A stretch of DNA of 40,618 bases from NCBI GenBank assembly GCA_007127335.1, contig SKZO01000074.1:1-40618 (forward strand), read 5' to 3'. Under the pieces are notes generated by a model. It was not told where the DNA came from, did not search any database, and saw only the letters and a program-made list of their open reading frames with translations. Below are positions 9,521-17,710 of this stretch, in pieces (positions within the stretch are counted from its first letter, which is position 1; each line of letters opens with the position of its first letter). The DNA is from Spirochaetales bacterium (lineage in GTDB: Bacteria; Spirochaetota; Spirochaetia; DSM-27196; SLST01). A program made the position numbers and the translations under genes.

Positions 9521-10052
9521 CATTCCACGGGTCTTCCTGGACGCCATGCTGATCGAGAACCCGGTCGTGATGACATTCGTCGGGGCCCTCATCGCAGTGG
9601 TGCTTCCCCGTTCGGCTCGAAGCTCGTACCTGCCGGCTCTGCGATTCGCCGTGACCCTGTTTGTCGTTGGGATCGCAGGCGGCGGAATCGTGGCGGCCTC
9701 CTCGTCGACGGCGGCGCCGGCGGTCCACATCGTCGTGGGCCTCCTGGGGCTTGGATCGCTGCTCGCCGTCGGGGAGTTGCGTGGCGAATGGCTCGGGATG
9801 CCGCAGGCCGTGCTCGCGATGGCGCCGCTCGTGGGCGTGCAGATGCTGGTGGCGACCCGCGATGATTTCGGCCTCGTTGTTGCCGCAGCGGGAGGTAGCG
9901 CCATCGGGTTCGCCGTTGTGTATGTGCTCCTCGGCGCGATTCGTGAGTCATCGCGTATCTCGGAGACCACGGACACGTTCAAGACCAATCCGGTGGTGCT
10001 CTTCTCGCTCGCCGTTTTCGCGATCGCATTCGCCGGATTCCTGTTCTGGTGA
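9513..10052 (+). CDS. RnfA-like integral membrane subunit (divergent, no cysteine)
   Basis: LIENPVVMTFVGALIAVVLP in place of the RnfA NN-VL-GLCP segment; C-terminal GFAVVYVLLGAIRESSR...LFSLAVFAIAFAGF as in RnfA; ATG at 9513 overlaps upstream stop. Confidence 0.83.
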   Translation: MSDIPRVFLDAMLIENPVVMTFVGALIAVVLPRSARSSYLPALRFAVTLFVVGIAGGGIVAASSSTAAPAVHIVVGLLGLGSLLAVGELRGEWLGMPQAVLAMAPLVGVQMLVATRDDFGLVVAAAGGSAIGFAVVYVLLGAIRESSRISETTDTFKTNPVVLFSLAVFAIAFAGFLFW

Positions 10053-10089
10053 GTGGGTCCTCGTCTCTCATACCCAAGGAGTTGCTACC

Positions 10090-11094
10090 ATGGCAGATCC
10101 AGCGGCAGACCTTCGGACTGAATACCTCGGGCTCAGCCTGCGGAATCCCGTAGTCGCGTCGAGTTGCGGCATCACCGGCTCGCTCACCGGCGTGTGCCGG
10201 TGCGCGGAGGCGGGCGCCGGGGCGATCGTCCTCCAATCGTTGTTCGAGGAACAGATCGTCGCTGAGCTCGGTGGTGCGGCAGCCGGAGCGGGCGCCGCCT
10301 TTCCGGAGGAGGCGCGGGCGTATCTGCAGAGTCTTGCGCACGGCTGGGGCCCGCAACCCTATCTGAAGCTGATCGAGAATGCCAAACGCGCCGTTGACGT
10401 TCCCGTGATCGCGAGTGTGAACTGTACATCAGGTGACGCGTGGACGGACTACGCCTCGCAGATCGAATCCGCCGGCGCCGATGCGCTCGAGCTCAATATC
10501 GCGCTGATGCCCGTGGGCGCGGACGAGACGGCGGATGAGATCGAAGAGACAATGGCCTCGATCGTCCGTGCCGTTCGCAGGCAGACACGGTTGCCGATCA
10601 CCGTCAAGTTGGGTCCGTACTTCACCGCCCTGCCGCACGTCGTCTCCAGGATCGTCGACGCCGGCGCCGATGGCCTGGTTCTCTTCAACCGCTTCTACCA
10701 GTTCGACATCGACCCGGTCGCGCTCACGGCGGTTCCGGGAAACCGGTACAGCACCTCCAACGAGCTTCAGCTGCCGCTTCGCTGGGTGTCCATCCTCTCC
10801 CCCCGGGTGTCATGCGACCTTTCGCTGTCAACCGGAGTTCATACCGGGACGGACGCCGCGAAGGCAATGGTCGCCGGCGCCCGCGTCGTGCAGATTGCCT
10901 CTGCACTCTATACCAGGAAGATCGAGGCTCTCTCGGCCATCGTCTCCGAGCTGGACCGATGGCTGTGCGAGAACGGGTATGCCGGCGTCGGCGACGCGCG
11001 GGGGCGCTTTGCGACCTCCGGGCACTATCGTTCGAAGGATCTCGAGCGGCTGCAGTACATCAAGGCCCTGACGCGAGAGGCCGACGAGGGGTGA
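10090..11094 (+). CDS. Dihydroorotate dehydrogenase-like (FMN-dependent TIM barrel) protein
   Basis: YLGLSLRNPVVASSCGITGS, SIESAGADALELNI-type segment, ITVKLGPYFT, ADGLVLFNRFYQFDID, LSTGVHTGTDAAKAMVAGARVVQIASALY. Confidence 0.9.
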   Translation: MADPAADLRTEYLGLSLRNPVVASSCGITGSLTGVCRCAEAGAGAIVLQSLFEEQIVAELGGAAAGAGAAFPEEARAYLQSLAHGWGPQPYLKLIENAKRAVDVPVIASVNCTSGDAWTDYASQIESAGADALELNIALMPVGADETADEIEETMASIVRAVRRQTRLPITVKLGPYFTALPHVVSRIVDAGADGLVLFNRFYQFDIDPVALTAVPGNRYSTSNELQLPLRWVSILSPRVSCDLSLSTGVHTGTDAAKAMVAGARVVQIASALYTRKIEALSAIVSELDRWLCENGYAGVGDARGRFATSGHYRSKDLERLQYIKALTREADEG

Positions 11095-11160
11095 TGATCC
11101 GACACTCCTGTGGTACACTGGACCTCGCGGTTATCGCGAGCGATGCGCGCAGGAGGGCGG

Positions 11161-11892
11161 ATGAGCTGGTTCCAGGAGCTTCTCAATTCAGAGCAGTTCG
11201 TCCTCGAGTACGCTCTCAGGCTCTTCCTGACCCTCCTCGTGGGCGGGGCGATCGGGCTCGAGCGTGAGCGAAGCAACCAGGCGGCGGGTCTCCGGACCCA
11301 CATCCTCATCTCGCTCGGGGCGGCGGTCCTGATGATCCTCAGCATGTCGATGGCGGCAGGTCCGGATGGCGCCGGCGATGCGCAGGCGCTCACGCTCGGG
11401 CGGGGAGGTGATCCCGGGCGTATCGCGGCCCAGGTGGTGTCCGGAATCGGGTTCATCGGGGCCGGGACGATCATGAGGTTCGGCGGAAGCGTGCGCGGGC
11501 TGACGACCGCCGCGTCGATCTGGATTGCGGCGGCCCTTGGTCTCACGATCGGCGGTGGACTCTATTTCGTCGCTGCGACCGGCACGCTCATCACGCTCTT
11601 CGCGCTCACGTTTCTGAGTAAGGTCGAGCGGCGGATGTTCCCGGATCGAGCCTTCAAGACGCTTGAAGTCAACATCCGGGACACGAAGATCACAACCGAT
11701 GTGGTTCTGCCGATTCTCAGGAAGCACGGTATACATGTGAGTAACATTGACGTGACCCAGGCTCTTGAGAAGCAGACCGTGAAAATGAAGTTCCTCGTGA
11801 AGATCGCCGATACCACAAACATCCAGGCGCTCTATGAGGATCTCAACACGATCGAGCAGGTGTACCAGGTGAAGCTCGAACAGCCCTCCTGA
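11161..11892 (+). CDS. MgtC/SapB family membrane protein
   Basis: LLVGGAIGLERERSNQAAGLRTHILISLGAA, QVVSGIGFIGAGTIM, VRGLTTAASIWIAAALGL; ACT-like C-terminus. Confidence 0.93.
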   Translation: MSWFQELLNSEQFVLEYALRLFLTLLVGGAIGLERERSNQAAGLRTHILISLGAAVLMILSMSMAAGPDGAGDAQALTLGRGGDPGRIAAQVVSGIGFIGAGTIMRFGGSVRGLTTAASIWIAAALGLTIGGGLYFVAATGTLITLFALTFLSKVERRMFPDRAFKTLEVNIRDTKITTDVVLPILRKHGIHVSNIDVTQALEKQTVKMKFLVKIADTTNIQALYEDLNTIEQVYQVKLEQPS

Positions 11893-11911
11893 CCCGTCGT
11901 ATGACGCAGAT

Positions 11912-14329
11912 ATGAGCGAACGGCGACTGACCCAGCTTCTGCCGGTGCTCGCGCTCGGCTTCGCCGGCCAGATTGGACAGGTTGTCCTTCTACGCGAGTG
12001 TCTGATGGTCTTCCACGGGAACGAGCTCAGCCTTGGCATCATCCTTGGAGCGTGGACCGTCTGGGTGGGAATCGGCAGTCGGATCGCCGGGAGAGTGCGG
12101 GAACAGACCGACGAGGCGCTCGCTATGAGCGTGATCGCGGCGGCCGTTCTCGTGGTGTTCCCGGCGACGATCGTCGCGATTCGAGCCCTGCGGTCGTTCT
12201 TCCCGGTGCAGCCGGGGGCCTACCTCTCAGTCGTCGACATGCTCATCGCGGCTACCCTGGTGACCGCCCCGGTGGGCCTGCTCCTCGGTGCCCAGTTCGT
12301 CATGCTCGCCCGCGCCTGGCGGCGGCGCGACCGGGCCGCTGACACAGCGGCGGCGGACAAGACCTACGTCGCCGAAGCGCTCGGAAATGTGATGGGCGGA
12401 CTGCTCTTCGCCCTCCTTCTCGTACACCTGTTCGGCTCGTTTCACGCTGTGGTCGGCGTGGGGCTCGTCATGGCCGTTGCCGGTCTGCTGAGCTCTCAGG
12501 CTCGCAGGAGGCCTATCCTGTGGGCCGCTCTGATCGTCGGGATCGTGAGTCTGCCCGCGCTGCCGCTGCTCGACTCGTGGGGATATCAGCTGCAGTGGCG
12601 CACGCTCACCCCACGGCACGAGCTGGTGAGCGTACGCCACTCCCGTTACGGCGCCGTCAGCGTCCTGCGCCGGGAGGAACAGTACAGCTTCTTCCAGAGC
12701 GGCAATTTGCTGTTCTCGCTGGCCGGACTCGAGGCGTCGGACCCGGCCCTCGAGGAGCAGGATGCCGTCGTGTCCGCCCATCTTGCGATGGCGCAGCATC
12801 CGGGCCCACGCCGGGTGCTGCTCGTGGGAGGCGGAATGCGTGGCCTGCTCCGCGAGGTTGTCCGGTATCCGGTGGATCGCGTGGATTACATGGAGCTCGA
12901 TCCCGTCGTCACCTCGACCGCCGTCGAGTACGCCGGCGAGCAGACCCGCCGAGCTCTCGAGCGAGAGAATGTGGTACTGACGCACGGGGACGGCAGACTC
13001 CTGCTGCGTCAGACCGACGAACGGTACGACCTGGTTTTCGTCGATGCGCCCGATCCGTCGACGGCGGTGCTCAATCGTTACTACACCGTTGAGTTCTTCC
13101 ACGAGGTGGCCGATCGCCTCGCGGAAGACGGCGTGCTTGTCATCACTGCCGGCTCGACTGCCGACGCGAGGGGGATCGAGATCGCCAACCGGAACGCAAC
13201 GATCTTCCACACCCTCCGCCGCGTGTTCGCGCACGTGCTCGTCGTGGGAGAGCGGAACCTGCATTTCTTCGCGACCAACTCGCCCGGCACGATATCAGAG
13301 GAGGCGGCCGTCCTGATCGCTCGCTATCATCGTTCCGGCGTGGCGACTCCCGGGTTCTCTCCCCGCCAGTTCGACATCCTGCTCGAACCGGGACCGCTGC
13401 GGCGCATCAACTGGATCCTGCGCCATCACGGGCGCTCCGACGACGCACACCTGTCGGCCCCGGACACGGGGCCGCTGTTCGCTCCGGCCGTCGCAGAACA
13501 GGAGCTTGGGGAGCCCGCTCTGCCGTCTGTGTACGAGCGGTACTTCATTAACTCCGACTTCCGTCCGATTGGTTATGTGCATACGCTTGCGTACTGGAAC
13601 CAGCTCACCAGGGCGGCTCACGCCGACGCTCTGAGAGCCGTGCTGCGTACCAGGCCGTGGTGGATCGTCCCGCCCGTGGCTATCGCGCTCCTGCTCGCGC
13701 TGCTGGTCCCGCTTCTGCGACCCGCATCCCCGCAAGCCACGGTTGGGCGGTACCCGCTTCTGTTTGCGGTGTTCACGACGGGCCTGTCAACGATGTCGCT
13801 GCAGGTTGCCTTACTCTTCGGTTTCCAGTCGGTCTACGGATTCGTGTACGAGATGGTCGGTCTGATCGTCGCCGGGTTCATGGCCGGTCTGGCGCTCGGC
13901 GCCTGGTGCGTCCACCGCTACGTGCGTGACCGCGCGAACCCGCGACTGCTGATGGGAGTGCAGCTCACGATTGCCATCTGCGCCGCGCTCATCGCGCTCG
14001 CACTGCCCGCAACGGCCGGCGTCGAGTCGGCGGCGATTCGTTTCGCCTTCTTCCTTCTCGTGACCTTTGCCGCGGGCTTTCTCAACGGCGTCGACTTCCC
14101 CATCGCGGTCGCCCTCTGCCTGAAGACCGGCGGTCGTGCCGAACGTGCGACCGGGACGGTCTACGGACTCGAGCTCTTCGGCGCCTGCACCGGATCGCTC
14201 ATCGCGGGGATCGTCGTCGCTCCCGTGCTCGGTATCGTAGCGGCCTGCCTGCTCGCCGCCATTGCCAACGGCACCGCGTTTTTGGTACTCCTGATAGGGA
14301 GGATGGTACATGCAGTACGAGAGGTCTGA
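11912..14329 (+). CDS. Multi-TM protein with central spermidine synthase-like domain
   Basis: Hydrophobic helices at both ends; central SpeE-like Rossmann fold (YGAVSVLRREEQYSFFQSGNLLFS, VLLVGGGMRGLLREVVRYPVDRVDYMELDP, HGDGRLLL, YDLVFVDAPDPSTAVLNRYYTVEFF). Confidence 0.9.
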   Translation: MSERRLTQLLPVLALGFAGQIGQVVLLRECLMVFHGNELSLGIILGAWTVWVGIGSRIAGRVREQTDEALAMSVIAAAVLVVFPATIVAIRALRSFFPVQPGAYLSVVDMLIAATLVTAPVGLLLGAQFVMLARAWRRRDRAADTAAADKTYVAEALGNVMGGLLFALLLVHLFGSFHAVVGVGLVMAVAGLLSSQARRRPILWAALIVGIVSLPALPLLDSWGYQLQWRTLTPRHELVSVRHSRYGAVSVLRREEQYSFFQSGNLLFSLAGLEASDPALEEQDAVVSAHLAMAQHPGPRRVLLVGGGMRGLLREVVRYPVDRVDYMELDPVVTSTAVEYAGEQTRRALERENVVLTHGDGRLLLRQTDERYDLVFVDAPDPSTAVLNRYYTVEFFHEVADRLAEDGVLVITAGSTADARGIEIANRNATIFHTLRRVFAHVLVVGERNLHFFATNSPGTISEEAAVLIARYHRSGVATPGFSPRQFDILLEPGPLRRINWILRHHGRSDDAHLSAPDTGPLFAPAVAEQELGEPALPSVYERYFINSDFRPIGYVHTLAYWNQLTRAAHADALRAVLRTRPWWIVPPVAIALLLALLVPLLRPASPQATVGRYPLLFAVFTTGLSTMSLQVALLFGFQSVYGFVYEMVGLIVAGFMAGLALGAWCVHRYVRDRANPRLLMGVQLTIAICAALIALALPATAGVESAAIRFAFFLLVTFAAGFLNGVDFPIAVALCLKTGGRAERATGTVYGLELFGACTGSLIAGIVVAPVLGIVAACLLAAIANGTAFLVLLIGRMVHAVREV

Positions 14330-15455
14330 TACGGATCGGCGAGACTTCCTGAAGGCGGGGGCGGCAGGCGCCTGCGCGCTTGCGCTCGCCGGGCTTTTCG
14401 GTGCGCCGCGTCGCGGTCAGGCGCAGTCGGCCGAGTTCGGGCTCATCCGCCGCAAACGCTCTCCGTGGTTCCGCAGACACGATGCACGGCATCTGGAGTG
14501 TACGCTCTGTCCAAAGCGGTGCCGAATCGCGCCCGGGCGCCGCGGCGTGTGTCGTGTGCGCGAGAATCGTGGCGGAGAGATGTACACGATGGTGTACGGA
14601 AACCCCAGCCTCGTCCAGATCGACCCGGTGGAACGCAAGCCATTTTACCATGTCCTCCCGGGAACCCGGGCGCTCTCGGTTTCCACGAGCGGCTGCCCTC
14701 TCGAGTGCGCGTTCTGCGAGGTGTGGGACATGGCGCTCGTTGATCCGGAGGAGGTGCACGCCTACGATCTGCCGCCGGAGGAGGTGGTCAGGCAGGCGCA
14801 GGCGATGGGCGCGCGGTCGGTGAGTTACGCATTCGGCGAGCCGGTTGCCTTTTTCGAGTTCATGTACGAGACCGCGCGACGCACACGCAGCGCCGGGCTG
14901 CTGAACCTGGTTCACACGAGCGCCTACATCGAGCGCGAGCCGCTCAAACAGCTCGCGGCTACGATCGATGCGGTGAATGTAGACCTGAAGAGCTTTGATC
15001 CGGAATTCTACCGTGACCTCTGCGGAGGCGAGCTGGAGCCCGTGCTCGAGAGTCTGCGGCTGCTCGCCCGCGCCGGTGTGCACATAGAGATCACCAATCT
15101 CCTTATCCCCACCCTGAACGACGACGATGCCCTCATACGGCGAATGGTTCGCTGGATTCGAGACGAGCTCGGACCCGAGGTGCCGCTGCACTTCGCCCGT
15201 TTCTACCCGCTCTACAAACTCGCGAACCTCCCGCCCACTCCCGTCTCAACGCTGAACCGGGCCCGGACTATCGCGATGGACGAGGGACTGCCTTTCACCT
15301 ACGTCGCGAAAGTCACCGGGCATGAAGGCGAGAACACCTTCTGCCCATCCTGTGGCGAGAAGGTCATTGAGCGGCTCGGGTTCGTGATCGAGGCGGTACG
15401 GATGAACAGCGGCGCCTGTGCCTCCTGCGGCGCCCGGATTGGTGGTCTGTGGTGA
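14310..15455 (+). CDS. Radical SAM protein (AmmeMemoRadiSam-type) with N-terminal Tat signal
   Basis: DRRDFLKAGAAGACALALAGLFGAP Tat leader; CTLCPKRCRIAPGRRGVCRVR; CPLECAFC cluster motif; C-terminal CPSC/CASC zinc ribbon. Confidence 0.92.
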   Translation: MQYERSDTDRRDFLKAGAAGACALALAGLFGAPRRGQAQSAEFGLIRRKRSPWFRRHDARHLECTLCPKRCRIAPGRRGVCRVRENRGGEMYTMVYGNPSLVQIDPVERKPFYHVLPGTRALSVSTSGCPLECAFCEVWDMALVDPEEVHAYDLPPEEVVRQAQAMGARSVSYAFGEPVAFFEFMYETARRTRSAGLLNLVHTSAYIEREPLKQLAATIDAVNVDLKSFDPEFYRDLCGGELEPVLESLRLLARAGVHIEITNLLIPTLNDDDALIRRMVRWIRDELGPEVPLHFARFYPLYKLANLPPTPVSTLNRARTIAMDEGLPFTYVAKVTGHEGENTFCPSCGEKVIERLGFVIEAVRMNSGACASCGARIGGLW

Positions 15456-15476
15456 GTGCGGTTGGAGTCAGCGCGG

Positions 15477-16565
15477 TCAGCTTCGTCTGCGGAAGACCTG
15501 GTAGTTTGATAGCGAACGCGAATCCAGGTTCGTAAGTCCTGCCGCCTGTGCGTGATCGATCGCTTCAATGAACTCTTCGCGGGTGATTGCCCTGGCAATC
15601 TCTGGATACTCGAACGCCCGGTGATCGACGCGATACTGCGCCATGATGTTGAGGTACGTGTCTGCCGGCAGATTCTGCGCGATCCACTCGATAACCTTGT
15701 CCGTGTCTGCCACATTGTTCGGCATCACGAGGTGGCGGATCATGAGCCCCCGTCTGGCCACGCCGTTCGGGTCGGTTTCCACCGTGCCGACCTGACGGTG
15801 CATCTCGAGGATGGAGGCCTTCGCCATCTCCGGGTAGTCCGCGGCGGTGCCCAGGTAGGTCTCCGACTGGTTTCCGTCCATGAACTTCAGATCCGGCAGG
15901 TAGATGTCGACGACTCCGTCGAGCAGGCGCACGATCTGCGGAAGCTCGTAGCCGCCGGTATTGTAGCATAGCGGCGTTCGAAGCCCTTTCTGCATAGCGA
16001 TGCGGGTTGCGCTGAGGATGTGGGGCATGACGTGTGTGGGCGTGACGACATTGATGTTGGGGCAGCCATTGCGCTCGAGGGCAAGCATCATGTCGGCGAG
16101 CTGGTCGTCGGTGCGCTCCCGTCCGCGCCCCTCGTGGGCGATCGGCCAGTTCTGGCAGAACACGCAGCGGAGATTGCAGTTCGAGAAGAAGACCGTTCCG
16201 GAGCCTGCGCGGCCGACGAGCGGAAGCTCCTCCCCGAAGTGCGGCTGATACGAGTACACGGCAACCTGCCTGGGGGCGCGACAGATCCCGGTCTCCCCGC
16301 GCAGGCGGTTGACCCCGCATTGGCGCGGGCACAGATCGCATCGCTCGAGATGGCTGTACGCCTGCTCAACCCGAGCCGCGAACTCGCCGCGCCGCTCGAG
16401 CTCAACGTATGCCGGCTCCCAGGTACCGGGTTCCCGCGGGGTCGATTGAGTGGTGGAGTCGGTGCCCGGCGCAACGGGCCGCTCCGGTGAACCCTGCGCC
16501 CGCAGCAGAACCGATCCGCCGGCAAGAGCCATACCAGTGAGAAAAGCCCGACGCGATACCTTCAT
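15477..16565 (-). CDS. Radical SAM protein (PflA-like) with N-terminal Tat signal
   Basis: SRRAFLTGMALAGGSVLLRAQG leader; CDLCPRQCGVNRLRGETGICRAP; FFSNCNLRCVFCQNW (CxxxCxxC). Confidence 0.92.
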   Translation of the reverse strand: MKVSRRAFLTGMALAGGSVLLRAQGSPERPVAPGTDSTTQSTPREPGTWEPAYVELERRGEFAARVEQAYSHLERCDLCPRQCGVNRLRGETGICRAPRQVAVYSYQPHFGEELPLVGRAGSGTVFFSNCNLRCVFCQNWPIAHEGRGRERTDDQLADMMLALERNGCPNINVVTPTHVMPHILSATRIAMQKGLRTPLCYNTGGYELPQIVRLLDGVVDIYLPDLKFMDGNQSETYLGTAADYPEMAKASILEMHRQVGTVETDPNGVARRGLMIRHLVMPNNVADTDKVIEWIAQNLPADTYLNIMAQYRVDHRAFEYPEIARAITREEFIEAIDHAQAAGLTNLDSRSLSNYQVFRRRS

Positions 16566-16598
16566 TTTCGCCTCCTGATCCGCCGTCCGTTCCCAGGG

Positions 16599-17579
16599 TC
16601 ACCACTGCAGCTTGAAGAAGTTTCCCTGATCCGCGTATCCGGCGGTCAATGCTTCCATCCTCTCCATCTGTTCGGACTCGAACGGTGTGAACCTGCGCGC
16701 GATATCCACGTTCTCCTCGAGCTCGCGGATCGTCGAAACCCCCACGATCGCCGTGCTCACCGGAAACGAGAGCGTGTACCCCAGTGCCTCCTCCATCGAG
16801 GTGATCCCGCCCTCGCGGAAGATCCTCCCTACCGCGGCGACCTTCATGGCGATGATCCCCATCTCCCTCGCCGTTGCCTCCTGCAGCAGCTCCGTCTGAA
16901 AGGGGCGTATGTGGAGGTCGGCCGCATTGAGCGACATGAGCAGGCAGTCGAACGGGTGCTCCCGGATCGCGCGGAGCAGAACGCCCGGGTCTCGGTGTCC
17001 GCTGATGCCGGTGAAGCGGATCGTGCCGTCGGCCCGCAAGCGCTCGAGCGCCTGTACGGCTCCTCGATCGCCGAGAGCCTGCGTCACATCCGATTCAGTG
17101 CGCACATTATGGACCTGGTAGAGGTCGATGTGGTCTGTCTGCAGGCGTGCAAGCGACTGCTCGACGAGCCTCATCGTCCCGTCGTAGCTGCGGTCGTGCG
17201 TCTTCGTCGCGAGGAACACCTCATCTCGACGCCGTGCCATGACCTCGCCGATGTTCGACTCGCTGCCGCCGCCGCCGTACCGGGGAGAGGTGTCTATGTA
17301 GTTCACTCCCAGATCCAGAGCGCGGTCGATGATGGCGATTGCCTCGTCGCGGCGATTGCGCATCTGCACCGTGGCCTCGCCGCCAAGACTGAACGCCTTG
17401 ACGGTGACCCCGGTCTTCCCGAGCCGGCGAGCCTGCATTGGGGCGCCGCCGCGGTCCCGGTTCTCCGATCCCCCGCCCGACCCGCGCGCCCATGCGCCGG
17501 ACGCAGGAATACCGAGCGCAGCCGTGGTAACGGCTACTCCCTTGAGAAAATCGCGCCGGTTGATGCGTCGGTCAGTCAT
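16599..17579 (-). CDS. Aldo/keto reductase with N-terminal Tat signal
   Basis: NRRDFLKGVAVTTAALGIPASGAWA leader; AKR motifs GVNYIDTSPRYGGGGSE, FLATKTHDRS, DLYQVHN. Confidence 0.93.
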   Translation of the reverse strand: MTDRRINRRDFLKGVAVTTAALGIPASGAWARGSGGGSENRDRGGAPMQARRLGKTGVTVKAFSLGGEATVQMRNRRDEAIAIIDRALDLGVNYIDTSPRYGGGGSESNIGEVMARRRDEVFLATKTHDRSYDGTMRLVEQSLARLQTDHIDLYQVHNVRTESDVTQALGDRGAVQALERLRADGTIRFTGISGHRDPGVLLRAIREHPFDCLLMSLNAADLHIRPFQTELLQEATAREMGIIAMKVAAVGRIFREGGITSMEEALGYTLSFPVSTAIVGVSTIRELEENVDIARRFTPFESEQMERMEALTAGYADQGNFFKLQW

Positions 17580-17641
17580 GCACTCTCACCATCAAGGTAT
17601 CATTGGAGTGTTCGGTTCGCAACCGCTCAGTATCATTTTGG

Positions 17642-17671
17642 TTGACCTGGTTCACGCCGGCCGCGTATATT
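17642..17671 (+). promoter_or_regulatory. Putative sigma70-type promoter (-35 TTGACC, 18 nt, -10 TATATT)
   Basis: TTGACC 17642-17647, TATATT 17666-17671, within an AT-richer stretch upstream of the solute-binding protein gene. Confidence 0.55.
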
Positions 17672-17710
17672 TATGCTCCAAACGTCTATTAATTTCTAAA
17701 TGGAGGGATT

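Noticed and set aside
12227-13264. 345-aa minus-strand ORF opposite the SpeE-like gene
   Set aside because: Antisense shadow ORF, no conserved motif.
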